A stretch of DNA of 64,000 bases, from positions 62,001-126,000 of the forward strand of contig NZ_JACIJH010000013.1 in the NCBI RefSeq assembly GCF_014199295.1, written 5' to 3'. The notes beneath the pieces are model-generated. The model ran no database searches and was not told where the DNA came from. It was given only the letters and a program-made list of their open reading frames with translations. The position numbers were made by a program, and so were the translations under genes. Below are positions 54,585-62,865 of this stretch, piece after piece (within the stretch, counting starts at the first letter, position 1; the number at the start of each line of letters is the position of its first letter). This DNA is from Sphingopyxis panaciterrulae (lineage in GTDB: Bacteria; Pseudomonadota; Alphaproteobacteria; Sphingomonadales; Sphingomonadaceae).

Positions 54585-55724
54585 TCAGTCCCCCAGTGCC
54601 AGCCTTTCATAGCGCGCCATGTGATGGTCGGCGCTGCCGAACTGGCTCTCGATCATCGTCGCGCGCTTGAAATAATGGCCGATGGCCAGTTCCTGCGTGA
54701 TGCCGATGCCGCCATGGGTCTGGATCGCATTCTGGCCGACGAATTTCGCGCCGCGCGCGACCTTGTTCTTGGCCGCCGACACCGCAATCATGCGCTCCTT
54801 CGCGGGCAGGTCGAGCTTCAGCGCGCCCATGATCGTCATCGAGCGCGCCTGCTCGACCTCCATGAACATGTCGACCATGCGATGCTGGAGCACCTGGAAT
54901 TTCGCGATCGGGATGCCGAACTGCTTGCGCTGCTGCGTATAGTCCAGCGTGCCTTCGTGCAGCTTCTGCATCACGCCGGTCGCCTCGGCGCAGACCGCAA
55001 CCGTCGCCTCGTCGACGATCTGCTCGATCAGGTCGAGGCCGACCCCCTCGCCGCCGAGCAGCGCGTCGCCGGGGATCGCGACATTCTCGAAATAGATTTC
55101 CGACGCGCGGTTGCCGTCGACGGTCGGATAGTCGCGGCGGACGATGCCGGGCAGTTTCGCGTCGATCAGGAACAGCGACACGCCGTCGCGGTCGCGCTGC
55201 CCGCCGCCGGTGCGCGCGGTGACGAGCAGATGCGTCGCCCACGGCGCGGCATAAACGACGCCCTTGTGGCCGTTCAGCACCCAGCCCGCGCCGTCCTTCT
55301 TCGCGCTTGTCGTCAGATTGGCGAGGTCGTAGCGGCCCTGCGGCTCGGCATAGGCGAAGGCGATGATCGCGTTGCCGGCGATGATTTCGGGGATCATCGC
55401 GTCGGCCTGCGCGCCGCCGACCGCCTTCAGCGCGCCGCCCGCGATCACGACCGTCGGCAGATAGGGCTCGACCGCGAGGACCTTGCCCAGTTCCTCCATG
55501 ACGATCGCATTTTCCAGCGCGCCGCCGCCAAGCCCGCCATGGTCTTCGGCAAAGGACGCGCCGAGCATCCCGAGGTCCCGCGCCAGCGCAGTCCAGATCG
55601 CCGGGTCGCGGCCTTCGTCGCCGGCGATGAACGCCTGCCGCGTCTCGAAGCCATAGGTATCGGCCAGGAAGCGCGCCAGCGTGTCGCGGATCATGTCCTG
55701 CGTGTCGGTGTAGGTGAAATCCAT
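54585..55724 (-). CDS. Acyl-CoA dehydrogenase, short form
   Basis: The 379-residue flavoenzyme belongs to the acyl-CoA dehydrogenase family and introduces an alpha-beta double bond into an acyl-CoA. Family parts in order are the N-terminal helices (DMIRDTLARFLADTYGF), the beta domain (AYAEPQGRYDLANL, VVYAAPWATHLLVTART) and the C-terminal helices with GAKFVGQNAIQTHGGIGITQELAIGHYFKR. The catalytic base cannot be assigned by eye. It follows the longer dehydrogenase after 106 bases. Such pairs often act as heteromers, as in bacterial steroid or acyl degradation. Confidence 0.93.
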   Translation of the reverse strand: MDFTYTDTQDMIRDTLARFLADTYGFETRQAFIAGDEGRDPAIWTALARDLGMLGASFAEDHGGLGGGALENAIVMEELGKVLAVEPYLPTVVIAGGALKAVGGAQADAMIPEIIAGNAIIAFAYAEPQGRYDLANLTTSAKKDGAGWVLNGHKGVVYAAPWATHLLVTARTGGGQRDRDGVSLFLIDAKLPGIVRRDYPTVDGNRASEIYFENVAIPGDALLGGEGVGLDLIEQIVDEATVAVCAEATGVMQKLHEGTLDYTQQRKQFGIPIAKFQVLQHRMVDMFMEVEQARSMTIMGALKLDLPAKERMIAVSAAKNKVARGAKFVGQNAIQTHGGIGITQELAIGHYFKRATMIESQFGSADHHMARYERLALGD

Positions 55725-55830
55725 CTCTTTATCCTCGTCGCCCTCGCGAAAGCGGGGCCGCTGTAGCTTTTATGTTGCGGTGCTGCGTACGGCCGATTGC
55801 GGTCCCCACCTTCGCGGGGACGACGCGCCA

Positions 55831-57024
55831 TCAGAGGCCGAGCACCATCTTCGCGATGATGTTGCGCTGGATCTCGTTCGACCCGCCATAGATGGTCGTC
55901 TTGCGCATGTTGAAATAGGTCGGCGCGGCGCGATGGGCATAGTCGGGACCGATCGGATGCTCGTTGTCGCCCTCTCCGAAGCCGCGGAAATAGGGAGCGC
56001 CATAATGGCCGACCGCCTCCAGCGTCAATTCGGTCAGTCGCTGCTGGATCTCGCTGCCCTTGATCTTGAGCAGGCTCGATTCGGGTCCCGGCCCCTTGCC
56101 GGCGTTCGGACCGGCGAGCCCGCGCAACTCGGTGAATTCAAGCGCGGTCAGATCGATCTCCAGCTCGGCGATCTTGCGCTTGAAGAAGGGGTTGTCGATC
56201 AGCGGCCCGTCGCCGTCGAGTTCGGTGCGCGCGATCGCCTTGACGCGCTCGACGCCGCGCTTCGAAGAGGCGACCCCGGCGATGCCGGTGCGCTCGTGCG
56301 CGAGCAGGAACTTGGCGCAGGTCCAGCCCTTGTTCTCCTCATAGACACGCTGCTCGACCGGCACGCGGACATCCTCGAGGAACACCTCGTTCACCTCATG
56401 CTCGCCGCCGAGCGTGATGATCGGCCGTACCGTGATGCCGGGCGACTTCATATCGATCAGCAGGAAGGAGATGCCCTCCTGCGGCTTCGCTTCCTTGTCG
56501 GTGCGGACGAGGAAGAAACCCCAGTCGGCGTGCTGCGCCATCGTCGTCCACGTCTTTTGCCCGTTGACGACATAATGATCGCCATCGCGCACCGCGGCGG
56601 TGCGCAGGCTTGCAAGGTCCGACCCCGCGCCCGGCTCCGAATAGCCCTGGCACCACCAATCCTCGCCCGACAGGATGCGCGGCAGGAAGCGGGCCTTCTG
56701 CTCCGGCGTGCCGAAGGTGTAGATCACCGGCCCGACCATCGACAGGCCGAAGGGCAGCAGGCGGATGCAGTCGGCGCGCGCGATTTCTTCTGAAAAGATG
56801 AAGCGCTGCGTCGGGGTCCAGCCGGTGCCGCCATATTCGACCGGCCACGCCGGCGCGACCCAGCCCTTCTTGTAGAGAATCTTGTGCCAGGCGAGGAAAT
56901 CCTCCTTGCCGAGTTCGTCGCCCTCGTCCTGCTTGCCGCGCAGCTCGGCGGGGTAGTTTTCGGCGATGAAGTCGCGCACCTCCGTCTGGAAGGCGAGGTC
57001 TTCGGGGCTGAACTCCATGTCCAT
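55831..57024 (-). CDS. Acyl-CoA dehydrogenase, long form
   Basis: The 397-residue flavoenzyme is an acyl-CoA dehydrogenase whose plan resembles FadE-type alpha subunits. It has AEEIARADCIRLLPFGLSM-like helices, GYSEPGAGSDLASLRTAAVRDGDHYVVNGQKTWTT (the flavin and substrate region) and MRKTTIYGGSNEIQRNIIAKMVLGL at the C-terminus. The two ATGs at 57018 and 57024 are close; the latter follows AAGGGAG. A palindromic operator lies at 57070-57083. Together with the neighbour it likely forms one enzyme. Confidence 0.94.
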   Translation of the reverse strand: MDMEFSPEDLAFQTEVRDFIAENYPAELRGKQDEGDELGKEDFLAWHKILYKKGWVAPAWPVEYGGTGWTPTQRFIFSEEIARADCIRLLPFGLSMVGPVIYTFGTPEQKARFLPRILSGEDWWCQGYSEPGAGSDLASLRTAAVRDGDHYVVNGQKTWTTMAQHADWGFFLVRTDKEAKPQEGISFLLIDMKSPGITVRPIITLGGEHEVNEVFLEDVRVPVEQRVYEENKGWTCAKFLLAHERTGIAGVASSKRGVERVKAIARTELDGDGPLIDNPFFKRKIAELEIDLTALEFTELRGLAGPNAGKGPGPESSLLKIKGSEIQQRLTELTLEAVGHYGAPYFRGFGEGDNEHPIGPDYAHRAAPTYFNMRKTTIYGGSNEIQRNIIAKMVLGL

Positions 57025-57069
57025 TGACGATTCTCCCTTGGGCAAGGCCGCCCATATATCGGTCACTCA

Positions 57070-57083
57070 CGTTTACGTAAACG
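57070..57083. promoter_or_regulatory. Palindromic operator CGTTTACGTAAACG
   Basis: The 14-base sequence is a perfect palindrome in the 176-base region between the divergent dehydrogenase and MBL genes. TTTACGTAAA-type sites are known targets of TetR- and MerR-type regulators of acyl-CoA degradation genes. The site is 46 bases from the dehydrogenase start. Confidence 0.7.
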
Positions 57084-57200
57084 GTAAGTTGCCGCTCGCA
57101 ACCTTCATCGATGTGAACAGAAACAGGTTGCGCCGAACATCCCGGCTTGTCCAGCGCCCTTCCCCGTCGCATGATGGAAAAAACGGGTGGGGGATGACGA

Positions 57201-58277
57201 ATGACCAAAGGCAGGCGCCTGGCGCTTTTCGCGCTGCTGATCGTGGCGGTCGCCGCGGCGGCGGCTTTTCTGTTCCAGCGGCCGATCGGCCTGTGGCTGT
57301 TCGAGCGCGCGGCCGAGCGCAATGTCGCGCGCGACCGTCTTGCCGGCCTGCCCGACGGGTTGCATGTCGCGCTTTGCGGCACCGGATCGCCGCTGCCGAG
57401 CCGCGACCGTGCCGGGGCCTGCACCGTCGTCATCGCCGGCAAGGCGATGTTCGTCGTCGATGCGGGCGAAGGCGGCGCGCGCAACATCTCGCTGATGGGA
57501 CTTCCCAATCCCCGCATTCGCGGCCTGTTCCTGACCCATTATCATTCGGACCACATCGACGGCATGGGGCCGATGATGCTGATGCGCTGGGTCGCGAGCG
57601 GCAACAATCGTCCCCTGCCCGTCCATGGCCCCGAAGGGGTCGAGGCGGTGATCGCGGGGTTCAACGCCGCCTATGCCGCCGACAATGGCTATCGCACCGC
57701 GCATCACGGCCCGACCGTCGCGCCGCCGCAGGCCGCGGGCGCGGTCGCCCTGCCCTTTGCGGTGCCGACCGGGCCGACGACCGTCTATCGGGCGGACGGG
57801 CTGACGGTCACCGCCTTTCCGGTCGATCACCGCCCGGTCAATCCGGCGGTCGGCTATCGCTTCGATTACAAGGGGCGCAGCGTCGTGCTCAGCGGCGACA
57901 CCGGCCCCTCGGTCATGGTCGAACGCGCAGCGAAGGGCGCCGACCTGCTGATTCACGAGGCATTGCAGCCCGACATGGTGCAGACGCTGTCGGACGATCT
58001 GAAAGCCGCGGGCCGGACCGGGACCGGGAAGATCATGCACGACATCATCGACTATCACGCCAGCCCGGCGCAGGCGGCCGACAGTGCCCGGCGCGCGGGG
58101 GTGAAGATGCTGGTGCTCAGCCATGTCGTCCCGCCGCTGCCCTCGCGCTATTTCGACGCCGCCTTTCTGGACGGCGCGAAGGGGCATTTCGACGGCCCGC
58201 TGATCATCGGGGAGGACGGGCAGGTCTATTCGCTGCCCGCAGGCAGCACGGCGATCGAGCGGGATAACTGGTTCTAA
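57201..58277 (+). CDS. MBL fold hydrolase with N-terminal membrane anchor
   Basis: The 358-residue product begins with a hydrophobic anchor or signal (LALFALLIVAVAAAAAFLF). It then has a metallo-beta-lactamase fold of the RNase Z/arylsulfatase-like group: CGTGSPLPSRDRAGACTVV, the metal motif THYHSDHIDGMG, the acidic ligand in LSGDTGPS, and later histidines in DYHASP and LSHVVPP. Periplasmic action is likely; the substrate is unknown. Its TAA stop is directly followed by the 58278-58538 repeat element. It is transcribed divergently from the acyl-CoA dehydrogenases and may share their regulation. Confidence 0.88.
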   Translation: MTKGRRLALFALLIVAVAAAAAFLFQRPIGLWLFERAAERNVARDRLAGLPDGLHVALCGTGSPLPSRDRAGACTVVIAGKAMFVVDAGEGGARNISLMGLPNPRIRGLFLTHYHSDHIDGMGPMMLMRWVASGNNRPLPVHGPEGVEAVIAGFNAAYAADNGYRTAHHGPTVAPPQAAGAVALPFAVPTGPTTVYRADGLTVTAFPVDHRPVNPAVGYRFDYKGRSVVLSGDTGPSVMVERAAKGADLLIHEALQPDMVQTLSDDLKAAGRTGTGKIMHDIIDYHASPAQAADSARRAGVKMLVLSHVVPPLPSRYFDAAFLDGAKGHFDGPLIIGEDGQVYSLPAGSTAIERDNWF

Positions 58278-58538
58278 TACCAAGGTGCGGTGATCTTGAC
58301 CGATGAGGATTGCCAGTCCCGCTTGCTGGCGAGGAGGAGCGGAAGCGGCGATGTGGTTCATCGCTGCGACGCGCCGACGCGGTCCAGCGGGCGGGACTGG
58401 CAACCCGGCGGGCGGTTTCTGGCGGCTCTCGGACAGCGTCGCCTGCTTGGGACGATGAACCACATCGTCCCGGTGCAGCCTCCTCGCCGAAAACCGCCAG
58501 AAACCGTCCTCATCGGTCAAGATCACCGCACCTTGGTA
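58278..58538. mobile_element. 261-bp MITE-like element with three stems
   Basis: Two perfect 32-base terminal inverted repeats, beginning TACCAAGGTGCGGTGATCTT, form the outer stem (58278-58309 and 58507-58538). Inside lie two hairpins with perfect 13-base bases, 58310-58403 (TTGCCAGTCCCGC with GCGGGACTGGCAA) and 58413-58506 (CGGTTTCTGGCGG with CCGCCAGAAACCG). Each hairpin has CGATG/CATCG at its tip. No transposase is encoded, and no obvious target-site duplication is seen. The right repeat provides the stop codon of the minus-strand gene. Confidence 0.75.
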
Positions 58539-59416
58539 TGACGCCGCGTCACGACGACCACCGCCCCCTCGCTCGCATAGGCGGAACGCCGTTCGGCGAG
58601 TGCCAGGGTGACCGGCAGGACATCGCCTTCGCGCGTCACCAGTTCGGATGCGATCCGCGCCGGAGCGCCGGTACGGAACAGCGTCTCGAGCGCCTCGGCA
58701 AAGGCGGCGCGGCTGCCGACCGCGAGCAGCGCCGAAAAGCGCACCCGGCGCATCGCGGCCTGATCGGCGCCGGTCATTGCCGCAAGCGCCGGGTTCGCAT
58801 AGTCCACGGCCTCGCGCACCGACAGATGGGCGACGCCGACGGTCGCGTCGGCCTCTATCGCATCGGCGAGTGCGCGCTGCGCATCCTGCTCGGCCAGCGT
58901 GCCCCATAATTCGCTGACGTCGCGCAGCACCATCGCGCCGCCGACCGGCAGCGGGATCAGGTCGACGCGCAGCCATTGCCGCGGAGCGACCAGCCCCGGC
59001 ACCTCGCCCGAAAAGCGCTCGCGATGGTCGAGCATCCGGTGCAGATGCGCGTGCAGGACCGATCCCGCCAGCCCCGGCACCGCCTCGGCCAGCGGCCGGC
59101 GCAGCAGGTCGGATGCGGCGGTTTCGAGCAGGTCCGACGCCGCCGGATTGACCGCGGCGACACAGGCATGCCGGTCGATCAGGATCGCCGCGTCGCGGAT
59201 CGATTCGACCAACGCGGCCTGCGACGCGGCGAGCAGGTCGCCCTCACCCGGGCCGCCGTCGAGGCGTCGATAGTCGGCGAGCGAGATCAGCACATGCGCA
59301 TCCTTTCCGTGATGCGTCACGACCACCGGCGCGCGCGCGGTGCGCAGCCGCCAGCCGGCAAAGCCGCGAATGAAGTCCGCCGCCGAAACGCGCTGGGGGT
59401 CGTGCCGTGACGCCAT
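58523..59416 (-). CDS. Phd/YefM-like domain fused to two PAS domains
   Basis: The 297-residue product begins with about 55 residues that resemble the Phd/YefM antitoxin fold (VSAADFIRGFAGWRLRTARAP, then VVVTHHGKDAHVLISLADYRRL). Two PAS domains follow, about 67-165 (AAILIDRHACVAAVNPAASDLL) and 185-290 (VREAVDYANPALAAMTGADQAAMRR). No kinase, cyclase or toxin partner is adjacent. A sensor that binds DNA through the antitoxin-like domain is an inference. The last codons and stop lie inside the 58278-58538 element, so the C-terminus may have been altered by its insertion. Confidence 0.75.
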   Translation of the reverse strand: MASRHDPQRVSAADFIRGFAGWRLRTARAPVVVTHHGKDAHVLISLADYRRLDGGPGEGDLLAASQAALVESIRDAAILIDRHACVAAVNPAASDLLETAASDLLRRPLAEAVPGLAGSVLHAHLHRMLDHRERFSGEVPGLVAPRQWLRVDLIPLPVGGAMVLRDVSELWGTLAEQDAQRALADAIEADATVGVAHLSVREAVDYANPALAAMTGADQAAMRRVRFSALLAVGSRAAFAEALETLFRTGAPARIASELVTREGDVLPVTLALAERRSAYASEGAVVVVTRRHTKVR

Positions 59417-59508
59417 GCCATCCTCCGTCGTCCACTTCCTTCTCTTATAGGAAGGCCGCGCGGCGACCGGCGGCCGCGATCATCCGTTCCCGCGCCGTTA
59501 CGGAGATA

Positions 59509-61131
59509 TCAGACCAGCCGCGCCTGACCGCAGCGCAGCGCGTTGACGCGCGTGTCGGCTTCGCCGAGGTGCAGGCCGAGGGCGCCGGTCACCCCTTCCA
59601 ATATGCCGTCGAGCACTGGCGCGGCGGCGCCGACGGTCTCGCCGACGAGCGACTTGAGCGCGCCGCTGCCCAGCCCGAGACCGAGGCCGAGGATGTTGAC
59701 CTGGACGTCCAGGTCCTCGGCGAGCGACTTCGCGGCTCCGGCGACCAGACCGCCGCTCTCGACCGTCTTGACCGTGCCGTCGGCGATCTCGTCGCGCGAG
59801 AAGTCGACGGGTTTTTCGGCAAGGTCGGAGAGGGTCAATTCGGCCCTCGCATCGACGCTCGCCAGCGGCAGTTGCACGAGCCGCGCCGCCTGCGGATCGA
59901 GCGGGCGCTGCATGTCGGTGAAATCGCCGTCGGGAACCGACCCGATCGCGACCATCGCGGGCGAGGTCGTGACCGCGAGCGAGACCGCGTCATGCGCGCC
60001 CGGCGCGCAGTCGATCGAGGCGATCCGCGCCGCCGCCGACCCCAGTTCCGCGACCACCGGCAATTCGACCTGCGCGAGCGGCGTCACGATCTTCGCGCCG
60101 AGCCTTAGCCGCACCTGCGCGGTGCGCACGATGACGTCCTGATCGTCGGTCACCGCGATCAGCGGCGACTGCGCCGGCGGCTCGCCGATGATCAGAGCGA
60201 GGTCGATCCCCGATCCGCCCGGCAGGTCGCTCGCCAGCGACAGGTCGAGCTGGCGGTTGGCGTTGGCGAGCGCGAGCATCGCCTGCATCAGGCTCATCGC
60301 ATTGACATTGACCGGATTCGCTCCGCCGGCACGGATGGCCGACGAACGCGGGCCGAGGTCGATGGCGCGCGACGGGATCAGCGTGCGCGGCAGCGCGCCG
60401 TCGGCGATGCGTTCCAGCACATCCACCGCCTGCCCGTTGCTTGCGCTCGCCAGCGCCGACAGCGCCTGCGGCAGTGTGACCTGACTGTCGAGCGTCTGGC
60501 CGAAGGTCAGCACGTCGGCGTCGAGTTCGGTGCGCAACGCCTCCGAAAAGGCGAGCAGGTCGACGTCGGCACCCGCCAGCGCGTCATAATCCATCACCGA
60601 CAGGTCGACGCTGCTGCCGGTCAGCGCCGACAGCAGCGCATTGGCGACACCGCCATGCACCGCCGCGACGCGCGAGCCGAGCGAGAAAGCGGCATAGCCG
60701 CGCCGCGCGCCGGTCGCGCTCGCGCGGATGGTGCTGTCCTTGCGCCCGGTCAGGAAGCGGCCGAAGAACAGCGGCCGGTCGCGCGTCAGCACGATATGTA
60801 TCGCATTGGGGGCCGTTCCGCCCGCCGCGAAGCGCTGTTCGGCAGGAATCGCGATGTTGGGCGTATAGGTGCCGCCCGTCAGCTCGGCGATGCGGATGCC
60901 GCAGTCGCAGTTCGCCGCGATGATCCGTTCGGCGGCCGCCTGCTCCTCGCCAGGCCGCCCCGCCGCGGCAAGCGCCGCCGCATCGGCGATGCCCTGCAGC
61001 TTGCGCCGGTCGAGATAGAGCGAGCCGATATCGACCGCGAGCGCCGCCGATCCGATCAGCATCGTCAGGGCGAAGGCGGTCAGCATGCTGATGCCGCCGC
61101 GCGTGTCCCGGCAAAGCGAAGGCAGCCGCAT
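59509..61131 (-). CDS. TadG-like pilus assembly protein
   Basis: The 540-residue product begins with a short Arg-containing leader and one membrane helix (GGISMLTAFALTMLIGSAALAVDIGSLYLDRRKLQGIADAAALAAA), the hallmark of TadG/Flp-type minor pilins. A long extracytoplasmic part follows, with a glycine/leucine-rich segment near the end (LGLGLGLGSGALKSL). A CDCG cysteine pair lies near residue 80. It is 4 bases from the tadE-like gene. The tad assembly ATPase and platform genes are not in this window. Confidence 0.85.
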   Translation of the reverse strand: MRLPSLCRDTRGGISMLTAFALTMLIGSAALAVDIGSLYLDRRKLQGIADAAALAAAGRPGEEQAAAERIIAANCDCGIRIAELTGGTYTPNIAIPAEQRFAAGGTAPNAIHIVLTRDRPLFFGRFLTGRKDSTIRASATGARRGYAAFSLGSRVAAVHGGVANALLSALTGSSVDLSVMDYDALAGADVDLLAFSEALRTELDADVLTFGQTLDSQVTLPQALSALASASNGQAVDVLERIADGALPRTLIPSRAIDLGPRSSAIRAGGANPVNVNAMSLMQAMLALANANRQLDLSLASDLPGGSGIDLALIIGEPPAQSPLIAVTDDQDVIVRTAQVRLRLGAKIVTPLAQVELPVVAELGSAAARIASIDCAPGAHDAVSLAVTTSPAMVAIGSVPDGDFTDMQRPLDPQAARLVQLPLASVDARAELTLSDLAEKPVDFSRDEIADGTVKTVESGGLVAGAAKSLAEDLDVQVNILGLGLGLGSGALKSLVGETVGAAAPVLDGILEGVTGALGLHLGEADTRVNALRCGQARLV

Positions 61132-61135
61132 CGCC

Positions 61136-61588
61136 CTATTCCTCCGGAAGCTCGAAGGTTGCGCGCGCACGGATGATGTTGCTCGGCGAAGGAACGAAGG
61201 CCGAGCGCAGGAAATCGCCCGCGGGCACGGTGAAGGCCACTGCGACGGTGATCGCCTCGCTCGTCTCCGACACCGCGACGCTGCGCGTATCGGGCGAAAC
61301 ACCCGCGACCCCGGCCAGGCTGCGGTCGACCGCGCGGATCGCGATGCCGCGCCGGTCGTCCGCGTCGAGGCCGGTGATCGCGGCGCGCGCGCCGTCGTTC
61401 GCCGCCTGCTGGACGCTGTGCGCGAGCATGAAATAGCGGCCATAGACAAGGATGCCCATGGCGAGCGCGAGGAACAGCGGCAGCACGAGCGCCATCTCGA
61501 CGACCGCGGCCGCCCGTTCGCAGCGCACGTGCTGCAAGGCTGCGGCGAGCGAGCGGGCGATACGCGGAAGAAGGACCGGACTTGTCAT
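61136..61588 (-). CDS. TadE-like pilus assembly protein
   Basis: The 150-residue protein has the TadE/TadF N-terminal helix pattern (ERAAAVVEMALVLPLFLALAMGILVYGRYFMLAHSVQQAANDGARAAI), with the conserved Glu five residues into the helix. The remainder is a periplasmic, pseudopilin-like domain. An ATG at 61588 is the chosen start. It is cotranscribed with the TadG-like gene, 4 bases downstream. An upstream TadE partner is not present in the window. Confidence 0.85.
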   Translation of the reverse strand: MTSPVLLPRIARSLAAALQHVRCERAAAVVEMALVLPLFLALAMGILVYGRYFMLAHSVQQAANDGARAAITGLDADDRRGIAIRAVDRSLAGVAGVSPDTRSVAVSETSEAITVAVAFTVPAGDFLRSAFVPSPSNIIRARATFELPEE

Positions 61589-61783
61589 TCCGCCAACATA
61601 CCCGCGCCGGATGAAGGCAGGGTCGCGGCGGTGGCTCTGGGATTTTGCGTATTTTACGAGAAGTCGTGCTGGCAGAACGCGCGGAAATGCGTGCGCCTTG
61701 CCGAAATATTACCCAAGTGCCTCATCAAAATAGCATCATCTGCGGACACATCCGCTTTCGACCTGGCCGCCCCCTCGCTTCCT

Positions 61784-61886
61784 CGTCACCCTGAACTTGT
61801 TTCAGGGTCCATGGTCTGCCCTCGAATGGAATGCAGCGCGGAAGGACGGGGCCGGCCATGGATGCTGAAACAAGTTCAGCATGACG
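61784..61886. repeat. 103-bp palindromic repeat between tadE and yghU
   Basis: The stems start CGTCACCCTGAACTTGTTTC (61784 on) and end GAAACAAGTTCAGCATGACG (near 61867-61886), with mismatches and a central GC-rich spacer. The surrounding 320-base stretch 61589-61908 has no gene. This looks like a third palindrome family, related in layout to the one at 54459. Confidence 0.75.
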
Positions 61887-61908
61887 GAAGGTGAGAAGGG
61901 CGGGAGAG

Positions 61909-62793
61909 CTATTCCGCCGCCCCCGCCGCCTCCAGCTTGTCCTGCGTTCGCAGGTCGAAGTCCGACGCGTCGTGGCGTTCGTGGAGCTGGCTTGCCGGGT
62001 CGCCCATCACGCGGTTGACCATCCGCCCGCGCTTCACCGCGGGGCGCGCCGCGACCTGGTCGGTCCAGCGCTGGACATGCTTGTAGTCCTGTACCTGCAG
62101 GAACTCGCCGGCGTCATAGGCAAGCCCCTTGGCGAGCAACCCGTACCACGGCCAGATCGCCATGTCGGCGACCGTGTAGTCGGCGCCGGCGACATATTCA
62201 TTGTCGGCGAGCCGGCGGTCGAGCACGTCGAGCTGCCGCTTCACCTCCATCGCATAGCGGTTGATCGGATATTCCTGCTTGAAGGGCGCATAGGCATAGA
62301 AATGGCCGAAGCCGCCGCCCAGAAAGGGCGCGCTGCCCATCTGCCACATCAGCCACGACAGGGTCTCGGCACGCCGCGCGGGATCGGTAGGCAGGAAGGC
62401 ACCGAATTTCTCCGCCAGATAGATCAGGATCGCGCCCGATTCGAAGACGCGGATCGGCTCGGCGCCGCTGCGGTCGACCAGCGCGGGGATCTTGCTGTTC
62501 GGATTGGCAGCGACGAAGCCGCTCGAAAATTGATCGCCCTCGTTGATGCGGATCAGCCAGGCGTCATATTCGGCACCGCCGTGCCCCGCCGCCAGCAGTT
62601 CCTCGAGCATTACCGTGACCTTGACCCCGTTCGGCGTGCCGAGCGAATAGAGCTGGAGCGGGTGGCGGCCGACCGGCAGGTCCCGGTCGTGCGTCGGGCC
62701 GGCGATGGGGCGGTTGATATTGGCGAAGCGTCCGCCGCTTTCCTTGTCCCAGGTCCAGATTTTCGGGGGCTCATAGTCGGTCGGCTCGGCCAT
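61909..62793 (-). CDS. yghU: Glutathione transferase, YghU type (Nu class)
   Basis: The 294-residue cytoplasmic protein has the two glutathione-transferase domains. The N-terminal part carries NRPIAGPTHDRDLPVGRHPLQLYSLGTPNGVKVTVMLEELL, including the typical YghU Thr/Asn positions that bind two glutathiones. ANPNSKIPALVDRSG and ESGAILIYLAEKFG are the family glutathione-site motifs. YghU-type enzymes act as disulfide-bond reductases on small molecules. The ATG at 62793 is preceded by AAAGGAGCGCCC. It sits between the tad genes and the CoA-transferase, with no obvious operon. Confidence 0.93.
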   Translation of the reverse strand: MAEPTDYEPPKIWTWDKESGGRFANINRPIAGPTHDRDLPVGRHPLQLYSLGTPNGVKVTVMLEELLAAGHGGAEYDAWLIRINEGDQFSSGFVAANPNSKIPALVDRSGAEPIRVFESGAILIYLAEKFGAFLPTDPARRAETLSWLMWQMGSAPFLGGGFGHFYAYAPFKQEYPINRYAMEVKRQLDVLDRRLADNEYVAGADYTVADMAIWPWYGLLAKGLAYDAGEFLQVQDYKHVQRWTDQVAARPAVKRGRMVNRVMGDPASQLHERHDASDFDLRTQDKLEAAGAAE

Positions 62794-62865
62794 CGGGCGC
62801 TCCTTTCGCTTGGTTTCGCCCTGCAACTTAGGAAGGCGAGGGAGCATCGTCCACCGCGACGCGCC

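Noticed and set aside
57105-58976. A 623-codon minus-strand open frame across the MBL gene and the repeat element
   Set aside because: It covers the MBL gene, the palindromic element and part of the PAS gene without any recognisable domain.
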